Source: Calothrix parasitica NIES-267
Lineage (GTDB): Bacteria; Cyanobacteriota; Cyanobacteriia; Cyanobacteriales; Nostocaceae
Direction: 5' to 3'
NCBI RefSeq assembly: GCF_002368095.1
Contig: NZ_AP018227.1
Location: 5,109,782 to 5,173,781, forward strand
Length of the DNA: 64,000 nucleotides
Shown here piece by piece: positions 52,740 to 61,100 of the stretch (the first letter of the stretch is position 1; each line of letters starts with the position of its first letter). Position numbers and translations under genes: made by a program. The notes below the pieces were generated by a model that had not been told where the DNA came from, did not search any database, and saw only the letters and a program-made list of their open reading frames with translations.

Positions 52740-53028
52740 CGTTCTTCAAAACCTGGTTTCTATAGTGCCTCAAGATTAGTGCTGCGACAATTCCCCCCAA
52801 AATAGTCCCACCAATCCCACCAACCATTATTTTGATAAAAACTGGTTTTGGTGGAGAAGTAATAGAAACAGCTATTGTTGCAACTGTAGTTGTTGTTGTG
52901 ATTGCAGCAGCAGTTGCAATAAACCCTCCTTCAGTCATAAAATCAGCAATCGTTCGGCGCTCATTAAAGAAGGCTTTATTAACTGTTGGCGCGATTGCTT
53001 GTACAGCTGCGTTTGCTAATTTTGGCAC
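52678..53028 (-). CDS. Block 2 gene 3: small glycine-rich membrane protein
   Basis: About 116 residues from GTG 53028 (VPKLANAAVQAI); an open frame extends to TTG 53139, inside the upstream gene. Two helices: FIATAAAITTTTTVATIAVS and IMVGGIGGTILGGIVAALIL, then a Ser/Thr-rich tail. It matches block 1 gene 3 (PTVNKAFFNERRTIADFMTE against PSIETYLGEQSRQLRIAAMQ). Unknown function; probable oligomeric membrane component. Confidence 0.55.
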   Translation of the reverse strand: MPKLANAAVQAIAPTVNKAFFNERRTIADFMTEGGFIATAAAITTTTTVATIAVSITSPPKPVFIKIMVGGIGGTILGGIVAALILRHYRNQVLKNDAISTSTTKSHLSKQSTSNR

Positions 53029-53036
53029 AGTCTCTA

Positions 53037-53666
53037 CTACTTCTTCGACGACGGGGATGTTGATGTATTGGTTTTCTGTGTTGAAGGTAGGGCTGTTTTT
53101 TGAGAACTTGCTAACATGGGATGTTCTTCTTCCTCCCAATTGATTGAATTTCCCAAAAAATTTTGCTCAAATTGAGTCTCAACAGCATCAAAAGCTTTAT
53201 CAAAACCAGCAATTGTTTGATTTTGATTGATAGATGATGCTTCCGTACCATTCATTATCAAGTCCTGAGTTTGGCGTAAAAAAGCTTCTCTAAACAATGC
53301 ATAACCAACCTCAGAGATGGATTGAGATTTTAACAACAACTGATACAAATCGTGATAGTAGCTTCCAGGGTTTAACTGTTCTGGTGAAGTACCGATACGC
53401 TGTTTGAAAAATTTATCTAAGTTGAATCTTTCACCCAAATTTTGTTGTTGAATTTGCGCTTCTTTTTGTAATTGTTGTAGCTCTAATAATCCTTGCTCTA
53501 TGGTTATCTGTTGATTTTTACAAGCTCCAATAAACTCTTGAATTTTCTGTTTATCATTTGGTGTAACTGCGTTTTTAACAATTTCAATCTTTAATACTTG
53601 GCAAATCGATTTAAGTTGCTCTAATGGAATTTCAAGCTGCTGTGCCACCAAAGTTAAATTCATCAT
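53037..53666 (-). CDS. Block 2 gene 2: conserved cassette protein
   Basis: 209 residues from ATG 53666 (MMNLTLVAQQLEIPLEQLKS). It has the N-terminal helical unit, a Gln-rich coiled stretch (ELQQLQKEAQIQQQNLGERF), FNLDKFFKQRIGTSPEQL and the signature FEQNFLGNSINWEEEEHPML, as in block 1 gene 2. The C-terminus is Ser/Thr/Lys-rich. It overlaps the HTH gene upstream by 35 bp. Confidence 0.65.
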   Translation of the reverse strand: MMNLTLVAQQLEIPLEQLKSICQVLKIEIVKNAVTPNDKQKIQEFIGACKNQQITIEQGLLELQQLQKEAQIQQQNLGERFNLDKFFKQRIGTSPEQLNPGSYYHDLYQLLLKSQSISEVGYALFREAFLRQTQDLIMNGTEASSINQNQTIAGFDKAFDAVETQFEQNFLGNSINWEEEEHPMLASSQKTALPSTQKTNTSTSPSSKK

Positions 53667-54024
53667 CTTCAATTTCCTCTTCTAATTTATCAACTAAAAT
53701 CTGTGTTAGAAAGTGAGCTTTTTCTTCTTTCGTTAAAAACTCCGTAACAAATTGACGCAAGCTCATACGCCGTACTGAAGCAATATACTTTTTTAAACCA
53801 CCTATTCCCAAAACAGTATCTATGTAAGCATTTTGCTGTACGCGCAGAAATTTGTAAGCGATGTAAAAATCAGCCAGAGCTTCTAATTCATCACAGCTAA
53901 AATAAGTTGCTTTCTTCGGTGGTGTAAGTCCAGCCCATAAACACCAGTTCTTAATTGTTTGAAGGCTAACTTTACATTTTTTAGCCAATGTACTTTGGGT
54001 ATAAAGTCGCTGAATATTTTTCAT
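53632..54024 (-). CDS. Block 2 gene 1: HTH (MerR-like) protein
   Basis: 130 residues from ATG 54024 (MKNIQRLYTQ); an in-frame TTG at 54051 is possible. YTQSTLAKKCKVSLQTIKNW, WAGLTPPKKATYFSCDELEA and YIDTVLGIGGLKKYIASVRR parallel block 1 gene 1. Ends EDDEFNFGGTAA. It should regulate the block or link it to DNA. Confidence 0.7.
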   Translation of the reverse strand: MKNIQRLYTQSTLAKKCKVSLQTIKNWCLWAGLTPPKKATYFSCDELEALADFYIAYKFLRVQQNAYIDTVLGIGGLKKYIASVRRMSLRQFVTEFLTKEEKAHFLTQILVDKLEEEIEDDEFNFGGTAA

Positions 54025-54064
54025 GCCTTCTTCATCCCAATTCGTTTTCAACTACTAGTCAGGT

Positions 54065-54100
54065 GCAACTTTAATTCAAGTTTAGTTGAATTGCAGTTGC
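54065..54100. promoter_or_regulatory. Nested inverted repeat upstream of block 2
   Basis: Outer arms GCAACT (54065-54070) and AGTTGC (54095-54100) enclose inner arms AATTCAA (54073-54079) and TTGAATT (54086-54092). CAACTTTAATT at 54066 also occurs upstream of block 1 (22389). A likely operator, perhaps bound by gene 1 of each block. Confidence 0.5.
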
Positions 54101-54220
54101 GCTACATTTATGATATTTACTATTAAAACGCTTACTACTTTATTAGAGGGGATAATCCTGTAAAACTAGGGTAATTTAGCCGCTAAAAAAATAACCCCAA
54201 TTAGTTTTTTAAAATTGGAG

Positions 54221-54595
54221 TTACAAAGTATTATCTGAAATTTTTATATTACGTTGAAACTGGAATAATATATGGAAGCAGCGGAGTAATATCCCAAGTG
54301 TATGATGATAAGTTTTTCCGTAAAACCATCCTTCTACCGTACACTCGCTGTAACCTGTTAATTTGCAAAGGGTCATGATAGAAGCTTTCATATAGCCCGG
54401 TGGACTGCGTTCTCCAGGGTATGGTGCTTCTACATCTGGATGAATTATGGGAATCCAAATTCGACACCATTCTTGAGGTGACATCGGTTCTAAAATTGCC
54501 AAAAATATCTGTTGGTTATTTGGCTGGGTTTTTGTTTCGTTTAAGATAAATTTTGCTAACCAACGTGGGATGTGAAGAGTTGAATTGCGTTTCAT
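54221..54595 (-). CDS. Hypothetical protein with HTH-like unit
   Basis: 124 residues. MTLCKLTGYSECTVEGWFYG followed by KTYHHTLGILLRCFHILF (about 75-110) resembles the repeated unit of the 19625-20203 protein (K-x-L-x-x-x-x-x-T-V-x-x-W). The N-terminal half (RWLAKFILNETKTQPNNQQI, FLAILEPMSPQEWCRIWIPI) is a separate conserved-looking domain. It lies between the KOW protein gene and block 2, all on the minus strand. Function unknown. Confidence 0.55.
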   Translation of the reverse strand: MKRNSTLHIPRWLAKFILNETKTQPNNQQIFLAILEPMSPQEWCRIWIPIIHPDVEAPYPGERSPPGYMKASIMTLCKLTGYSECTVEGWFYGKTYHHTLGILLRCFHILFQFQRNIKISDNTL

Positions 54596-54879
54596 TATTT
54601 TATTAATAAAAATCGCTTAATATTTCTTCATGTGTTTATGAACGCAAAACTTTAAACAGTTTTGAGAGCGGTAAGCTACAAACTGCAAAAAATTATAACT
54701 ATTTCCTTAGAAAGGAAAGTCTCCCTTTTTTGCTTTAACTTTGAAAGGCTATAAGTCGCATCAACTTTAAGACGGTTAATGAAAAAAACAATAGATTAGC
54801 TATCATTAAGGGTCTGTAAAATGAAAACCACTATTTGTTGGTTAAAACCAAGTAATTCAAATCGGCGTTGGGTATAAAT
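54596..54879. other. 284-bp gap, no gene
   Basis: AT-rich, between two same-strand genes. AAAACTTTAAACAGTTTT (about 54645-54662) is a short palindrome. Nothing else is seen. Confidence 0.3.
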
Positions 54880-56382
54880 CTAAAAAGGAATTTCCTGTTC
54901 TTGATAATTGGGGTGAGATACTTTCAAATCTGAAATAAAAGCAGTTAGAGCATGAATCCCTGTATACAGCGTTCCGCTTTTTGTTCGATATCCTCTGCTA
55001 CTCCAACCATTCCAACCTAAATGTTCTCCCATCTCGCCAAACTCATTAATAATCGAATTTGAATTAGTTTTTTGCTGTAATTCTTCCTGTTGTTTTCTGC
55101 TATGTGCTTGAAGTTCAGTTAATTCCTGCTCCCTTTGAGAAAGTACGTTATTCAACCGCTCAACTTCTGACATTAATGGCTCAATTGTTTTTTCTAAATT
55201 CTTATTAACTACCTTCGCAGCTTGTTTATTAAAAGTATTACCCCAGCTATCTCTATTGGAATCTTCGAGAGATTTTTCTAAATCTTGAATTCTTTGTTCG
55301 AGTCGTTGATTTTCTTCTAATAAACCACGAACATGGTCTAATTCGTTATCTTTCGCTATTAATTGCTCAATTAACTTTTGTTTCGCTTGCTCCATCTGAG
55401 CCGCGTGTTTTTTGGCAGCACTTATCTCTTCTTTAGCTGCTTCGAGGGCTGCATCTCGAATTTCAACAAATTTTCCCAATTCTTCTTCAGTTCTTTCTCT
55501 CTCCCGTTGCGCTAAAGCTTCGGCTATTTTATTTTCAACTTCAGCGGCACTAAACATATGCTTTGGGGAAGTTGGTTTTATAACTGTTTTTTGGGATTCT
55601 GGCTGAAGTTGATGGGGTTTGAATAACTGTTTAGACTCCATTCCTTGAGTAACTACGTGGTCAAGCAACACCCAGAAATCACCTTTCCACTCGGACATAA
55701 TTATTCCAGTCGAACCAGTCCAACCTCTATCACATTTTGTAACGACGATTCGCGTTCCGGGGGTTAGGAGTGGAGGAGTGGAGGAGTGGGAGAGTGGGGG
55801 AATATTATTTAACTTTCCCCGCTCCCCCCCTCTCCCCCTCTCCCCCTCCTCTTTCTCTCGTTCCTCCTTAATCTGTGCTGCTGTTTTTTTACCGGAGCGT
55901 ACTAATTCCTTTACCAAATCGTGGCTGACTTTAGTTAGTTGTCTTAGTGCTGACACGCTCCATTTTTGGACATTAGCGCGTACTAAACGTTGCAAACGCT
56001 TCGGCAGCTTTGAAAACCAATTGTAGATTTCTATTGCTGCTTTGGCTATGTATCGGGATGCTCCGAAATCATCGGATGCTAGCCAATTATCAAATACTTT
56101 TTTACCTTTGGGGGAATTAGCGATGCAGTCTTGATAAATCGAGTTTAACGCTTGTCCGTTCTCTAATAAGCCGTCGAAGGTTTGACGAACAAAGCCGATG
56201 AAATTTGACAGAGTGCTTTTAGCTTTGTTTTGCAGTTCTCCATTCTCAAACTGAGAATAATCAAAGTTTACAGTGAATACAAATGGTGGGTAAAAGTTTT
56301 GGGTGTTGTCGCCTGAAGCTGTCTTATGCATAATATAAGGTATCCCTAATAAAAGTATCCCTTTTGTTGAATGGGAAACCAA
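54880..56382 (-). CDS. Large accessory protein: helical N-terminus, KOW-like module, coiled coil
   Basis: 500 residues. N-terminal helical domain (FIGFVRQTFDGLLENGQALN, FDNWLASDDFGASRYIAKAA, FSKLPKRLQRLVRANVQKWS), then a Lys/Glu/Gly/Pro tract coded by a purine/pyrimidine repeat (about residues 177-205), a KOW-like module (TRIVVTKCDRGWTGSTGIIM), a long coiled coil (about 275-450) and a conserved C-terminus (HLGWNGWSSRGYRTKSGTLY). Similar in architecture to 17910-19547. ATG at 56331 (MHKTASGDN) is a possible alternative start. Its function is unknown. Confidence 0.6.
   Translation of the reverse strand: MVSHSTKGILLLGIPYIMHKTASGDNTQNFYPPFVFTVNFDYSQFENGELQNKAKSTLSNFIGFVRQTFDGLLENGQALNSIYQDCIANSPKGKKVFDNWLASDDFGASRYIAKAAIEIYNWFSKLPKRLQRLVRANVQKWSVSALRQLTKVSHDLVKELVRSGKKTAAQIKEEREKEEGERGRGGERGKLNNIPPLSHSSTPPLLTPGTRIVVTKCDRGWTGSTGIIMSEWKGDFWVLLDHVVTQGMESKQLFKPHQLQPESQKTVIKPTSPKHMFSAAEVENKIAEALAQRERERTEEELGKFVEIRDAALEAAKEEISAAKKHAAQMEQAKQKLIEQLIAKDNELDHVRGLLEENQRLEQRIQDLEKSLEDSNRDSWGNTFNKQAAKVVNKNLEKTIEPLMSEVERLNNVLSQREQELTELQAHSRKQQEELQQKTNSNSIINEFGEMGEHLGWNGWSSRGYRTKSGTLYTGIHALTAFISDLKVSHPNYQEQEIPF
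55767..55859. repeat. Purine/pyrimidine simple-repeat hairpin inside a gene
   Basis: GGAGTGGAGGAGTGGAGGAG and following G/A-rich bases (55767-55800), a 15-nt AT loop, then C/T-rich bases (55816-55859) such as CCCCCTCTCCCCCTC. The arms can pair. It is read in frame as a Glu/Arg/Gly then Pro/Ser/Leu tract of the 54880 protein. Same type as the repeat at 49544-49669. Confidence 0.8.
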
Positions 56383-56607
56383 ACCCTCCGTGCTGATTGG
56401 TAGTCTGAGCGGGGGGTTTTGGCTTTTAAATTACTTAAGCCTTCTCTCTGGTCACCGAGTTTTAAAGTGGATAGAGAGATTATTTTTTGGCTGCTATTAA
56501 AGCATAACATCAAGCATATCAAAAATACAAACCATACATATGTAAGTTAGACAAGATAATATATCAAATGTAATAATGGTAAGGTTGGAGCTAGTATTAA
56601 AAAGAAA

Positions 56608-57069
56608 TTGTTCCTTGTGCCAGATAATGAAGAAGGTTTAGTTGCTTATCGCTTAGAGTTGCCAGATGGACTAAGAACGCAGTTCAAAGGAATGACTGCA
56701 ATGAATGGCACAAATATGAAAGATGCCTTGATTCACTTTATTGAGTGGTATGTAGGAAAGCAGCAGCTTCCCCCTGAAAACAAACTGTTAAATGTTGGTA
56801 TTGGTCAGAAAGGAATAATGCAATCAGGAACAAATAAGGATTTACCAACCATACCCGAACTGATGAATGCTTACATCCTGCTGAACTACAAAGGTATAGG
56901 AGAAAAGCAACTAGTTGAAATGGCAAACGATTGTCAGGTTTCTCCGGCGCAAGTACAGGCTGTTTTAGGAGGTCAACCTGTAGATGACCAAGCTGCACGT
57001 ATGTTCTCCGATAAATTAAAAATGTCAATTGAAGAGTTTATAGCTCAGTATCCTGTGGTCAAGCTATAG
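56608..57069 (+). CDS. Putative DNA-binding regulator (RHH plus HTH-like)
   Basis: 153 residues from TTG 56608. LRTQFKGMTAMNGTNMKDAL and IHFIEWYVGKQQ suggest a ribbon-helix-helix-like region, and GEKQLVEMANDCQVSPAQVQ, AVLGGQPVDDQAARMFSDKL an XRE-like helix-turn-helix. The frame is open further upstream (GKVGASIKKK before the TTG), and an ATG at 56576 is one base out of register (ATGGTAAGG), so the true start may have lost a G. Divergent from the 54880 gene, it mirrors the regulator at 20493. Confidence 0.6.
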   Translation: MFLVPDNEEGLVAYRLELPDGLRTQFKGMTAMNGTNMKDALIHFIEWYVGKQQLPPENKLLNVGIGQKGIMQSGTNKDLPTIPELMNAYILLNYKGIGEKQLVEMANDCQVSPAQVQAVLGGQPVDDQAARMFSDKLKMSIEEFIAQYPVVKL

Positions 57070-58189
57070 CAATAATCAAAGAAGGAAAGAAGGAAAGAAG
57101 GAAAAATTAATATTTCAATATGCCTCAAAAGGAAGTTCAAGCAACTAACAGTTTGGAACAAAAAGTCAAGAAATGCAGCCAACTCTTTAGAAGCACTCCC
57201 AAATTCTTAACCAGTAACAGCAAGGTTTGAGGGGATTATCAGCTTTACAGAAAATCAATCCTGCCAGCAGCATCTGTATTCTGTAACTGGGTAAAATACT
57301 TTCATATCAAACTGTTCCTCAGCTTGAACATTACCGAACGAAAACTTTTTCCCTTCGATAAATAATGCTTTATGATTAACCAGCAATGCGCTTGTAGTTA
57401 ATAGTGCATTTGCTTTCAAATAGCCAACACAGATGCTAAGGTTCCTTTTCAATTTTAACAATCTCTTTAAAAAAAGAATATTATCTACTAAACCTGAGTT
57501 TGGGATAAGCTAAAACCCTTATTATGTTGTCGATTGAAAATAGTATCTATAAACGTAATTACGTTGTTTGAGCCATTAATCAACCGCTAAAAGCAAAATT
57601 AATTGCTTAACCCGAACTGACTTTACTAAGACTCTTCTTAAGCAAGATTCCTAGATGTTCAAGCTTTTTGAACTAAGCTACCAAGTTTTATGGTAGTAAC
57701 AGAAAACTGCTAACAACTAAAAAGGAACTTTTATATAACTGGAAGTAGAATACTATTTATGTATAAAATTAATTGTATTTTTATACTCTTTTTACTTTCA
57801 GTATCATGGAACTTGTTTGATGTTTCTCAAATAAATACACTTATAAGTATCTTTCAATACTAGATTTTGATGATGATTATAGTTTATATATAATCAATAG
57901 CTTTAGTATTAAGTAATACTAATCTCAAATACCGGCGTTGTAATTTTTCATCAGGACTATTTTATTACTTCTGTATTCCACTAATAATTATTGCGGAAGT
58001 CAAATAAGACGGCGATATGGAATATTCTCTATCCGCAAAAGCATTCTATTAAAAAGCTGAATAATTACTGATTATTTTTTTGCTGAAAGTTCAGAAAGTA
58101 TATGGATGCATCGTTGATTTATATTCTGTTTTTTATCGTAGTAAAAATTTATTTAAAAATGTCCCTTTGTTTAAGGGATAAAACTTATT
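57070..58189. other. 1.1-kb region without a supported gene
   Basis: It holds a GAAGGAAA microsatellite (57081-57104), a diverged copy of the 46-bp repeat near 57511-57535 and otherwise AT-rich sequence. A 68-codon minus-strand frame (57255-57461) has no family resemblance and is not called. It probably includes the right edge of the accessory DNA and the promoter of the giant gene. Confidence 0.4.
58162..58178 (+). promoter_or_regulatory. Hairpin enclosing the ribosome-binding site of the giant gene
   Basis: TCCCTT (58162-58167) can pair with AAGGGA (58173-58178) around a 5-nt loop. AGGGA is the best ribosome-binding site for ATG 58190 (11-nt spacing), so the hairpin would hide it. Possible translational control. 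Confidence 0.45.
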
Positions 58190-61100
58190 ATGGAAAATTT
58201 TACCAGTATTCCAAACAACGATTTATCTAATACAACATTAAACTTTTCAGAAAATATTTTATCTAATCCCTTGAACACCAGTGATATCTTCACCATACCT
58301 GGGGAAACAGGGGATTTAATGACTTTAAATTTTGAGTGGATAGAAGGTGATGCAGCCTTTGATAATGAGGTTGGTGTTTTTGTTGTTGATGAATTGGGAC
58401 AGGTGGGAGGTATTGCACCGGGAGAGGAAGGATATGCCCAAGCAGCTATCAACGATGCATCTTCTCAAATTATTTTTTCTAACAGACAAGAGGTAGGAGC
58501 GCAACGTCAGTTAACTTTTCAAGCAGGGGATACTCTTGGTTTTTATCTCATTCAAGACGATTCAACCAAAGACTGGCTGACCTCTAATTCGAGTAATAGC
58601 ATATCAAATGACCCAATTGCCTTTTTCTCTATAGATGGTGCCAATCCCGACCAATTTGACCATATCCAAGGGCAGGATTTAGGAGACGGGGTTCAGCAAT
58701 TTCGCTGGGAAGATTCCACATTTGGCGGCGACAAAGATTTTAACGATGTGGTTTTTAATGTCAGCACTGTAAGACCGGCAGTGTTGGTTCCTGGGGAATC
58801 GGGTGAGATTGTTCCGGTTACTTTCAATAAAGTCAGCCAGGAAGCAAGCTTCCGCAATGAGATGGGATTGTTTGTGGTGGATGATGCCCAAGGGCGTATT
58901 GGCAGTATCTTACCAGGGCAACCGGGATATATAGAAGCAGCATTGTCTGATAGCCGTCGCGATATCATTTTTGCTCGCTCTCAGACCAGTGGAACTGCAA
59001 AGACGATAGAACTTCCCGCCAAAAGTTATGTCGGCTTTTATTTGATTCAGAATGCTAGTACAGAGAGTTTTTTGAATCACAATCCGCGAAATGAACTTAA
59101 CAAAGAACCCCTGGCATTTTTCTTTTTTCCCCAAGAAAATCCTGATGGTATTGACCACTTGCAATCGGTGGCAGCCAACAGCTTTGGGTGGGAAGATTTA
59201 ACCAATGGCGGCGACAAGGATTTTGATGACTTAGTATTTGAATACACCTTCGATACACCGACAAGTGGCGGTAGCGATGGGGATATTCAGCTATCTATTG
59301 ACGATGTTGCGATTGTAGAAGGCGATACAAATACAACCGAGGCAGAATTCACCGTTAGTTTGTCTGCACCAAGCTCAAAAACCGTCACGGTAGATTTTTC
59401 GACTGCGGATGATACAGCGATTGGTTCTGTTGCGTCAATGGCGATCGCCGATGCTGATTATCAAGCAGTGGAAGGTACTATTACATTCAACCCAGGAGAG
59501 ACAACCCAGACTATTTTTGTTCCGATAATAGATGACCGTTTGAATGAAGCGGATGAGACATTTTTCATCAACCTTAGCAATGCTAGCAATGCGATTATTG
59601 CCGACACTGAGGGTAAAGGGACAATTATCGATAATGAACTGCCAAGCATTAGCGCATCTCTTGCTAACGATACAGGAGCAAGCGACAGCGACGGAATAAC
59701 TCTTGACCCCACTATTGACGGACAAGCCACTGGTGCTAGTTCTCTTCAAGGAAATCTCAACGGTAATGGTTTTGTTGATATTAGCGATGCTCTTAACGAA
59801 GATGGAAGTTTTACTATCTCTCTAGAGCAATATGAGGTTTTAAGTAATAATTCCTTACCGGATGGAAATTATATTCTGGAATTAAAGGCCTCGAATGATT
59901 TTGGTAGAGAATCTGATGTAATAACGGTAAACTTCACCCTTGACCGTACTCCACCACCAATAGACTTCGATTTAGCTCCCCAAAGCGATACAGGTGAATT
60001 AGGGGATGGAACCACAACCGAACGTATTGTTACTTTGGTTGGACAAACCGAACCCGGAATAGAAATGGTGTCGGTAGAAACCCAACAAATGGTTACTGCT
60101 GATAGTCAAGGGAATTTTAGCTTGACAGATGTTTCCATGCCAATAGCGGGAACAGCACCATTTAGCCTCGTAACCGTAGATATTGCGGGAAATCTAGGAC
60201 GAGTACAAAAGCAGTTTACCAGAATTGGGATAAATGCTGCCCCTGAAATTGTTAGCACTCCCGAAGCTGTTTTTGATACCGATGGGCAAGATAGTTATAC
60301 TTACCAAATTGAAGCCGTTGACCCCGATAACGATACACTGACCTATAGTTTGCTTAACGGACTTCAAGGGGTTGAGATTGATGAGAATGGTTTGCTTACC
60401 TTTACACCCAAAGGTAATTTGCGTGCTTCTTATGAGCTTAATATTGAAGTCAGCGACGGTAGAGGTGGTACGGATACTCAAGCTTTTACTGTAGAAATCA
60501 ATAGCGTTGTTATTGATAACCGTCCTCCTACTTTTACTTCCACTCCCATCATTGAAAGTAATCTAGGGACAGAATACAGCTATCAACCTACCGCAACCGA
60601 CCCGGATGGAGATACATTAACTTTCTCTTTAATTGAAGGTATTCCGGGTTTGAGTATCGAAGCTGAAACAGGGCTTTTGTTGTGGAATCCGACTGTTGAG
60701 CAACTAGGTGGTAACTCAGTCGCAATTCAAGTAAGTGATGAAGAAGGCTTGACGGATACTCAGTCTTTCACAATTTCGGTTCAGGATATAGCCACTAATG
60801 CAGCACCTTTTTTCATTAGTGACCCAGTTACCGATTTTGCAGTAGCGGTTCCCAATACAGCTACTGGAGATGTTAATCCCGAATTAATTTCACTCAATCT
60901 TTCTGATGGGGAAATGGCTACAGAATCGGTATCCATAAAATTACCAGATGGCGGAACATCTACCGGAGGTCAAGCTGACATTGTATTTGTGGTAGACGAA
61001 TCTGGCTCCATGAGTACGGAGCATGAATGGCTTACTAACATGGTGCTGGAGTTAGATGCTGCTTTACAAGAACGTGGTATTACTGATAATCGCTATAGCT

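Noticed and set aside
57255-57461. 68-codon minus-strand frame in the 1.1-kb gap
   Set aside because: No recognisable motif, no ribosome-binding site and isolated; retained only as intergenic.
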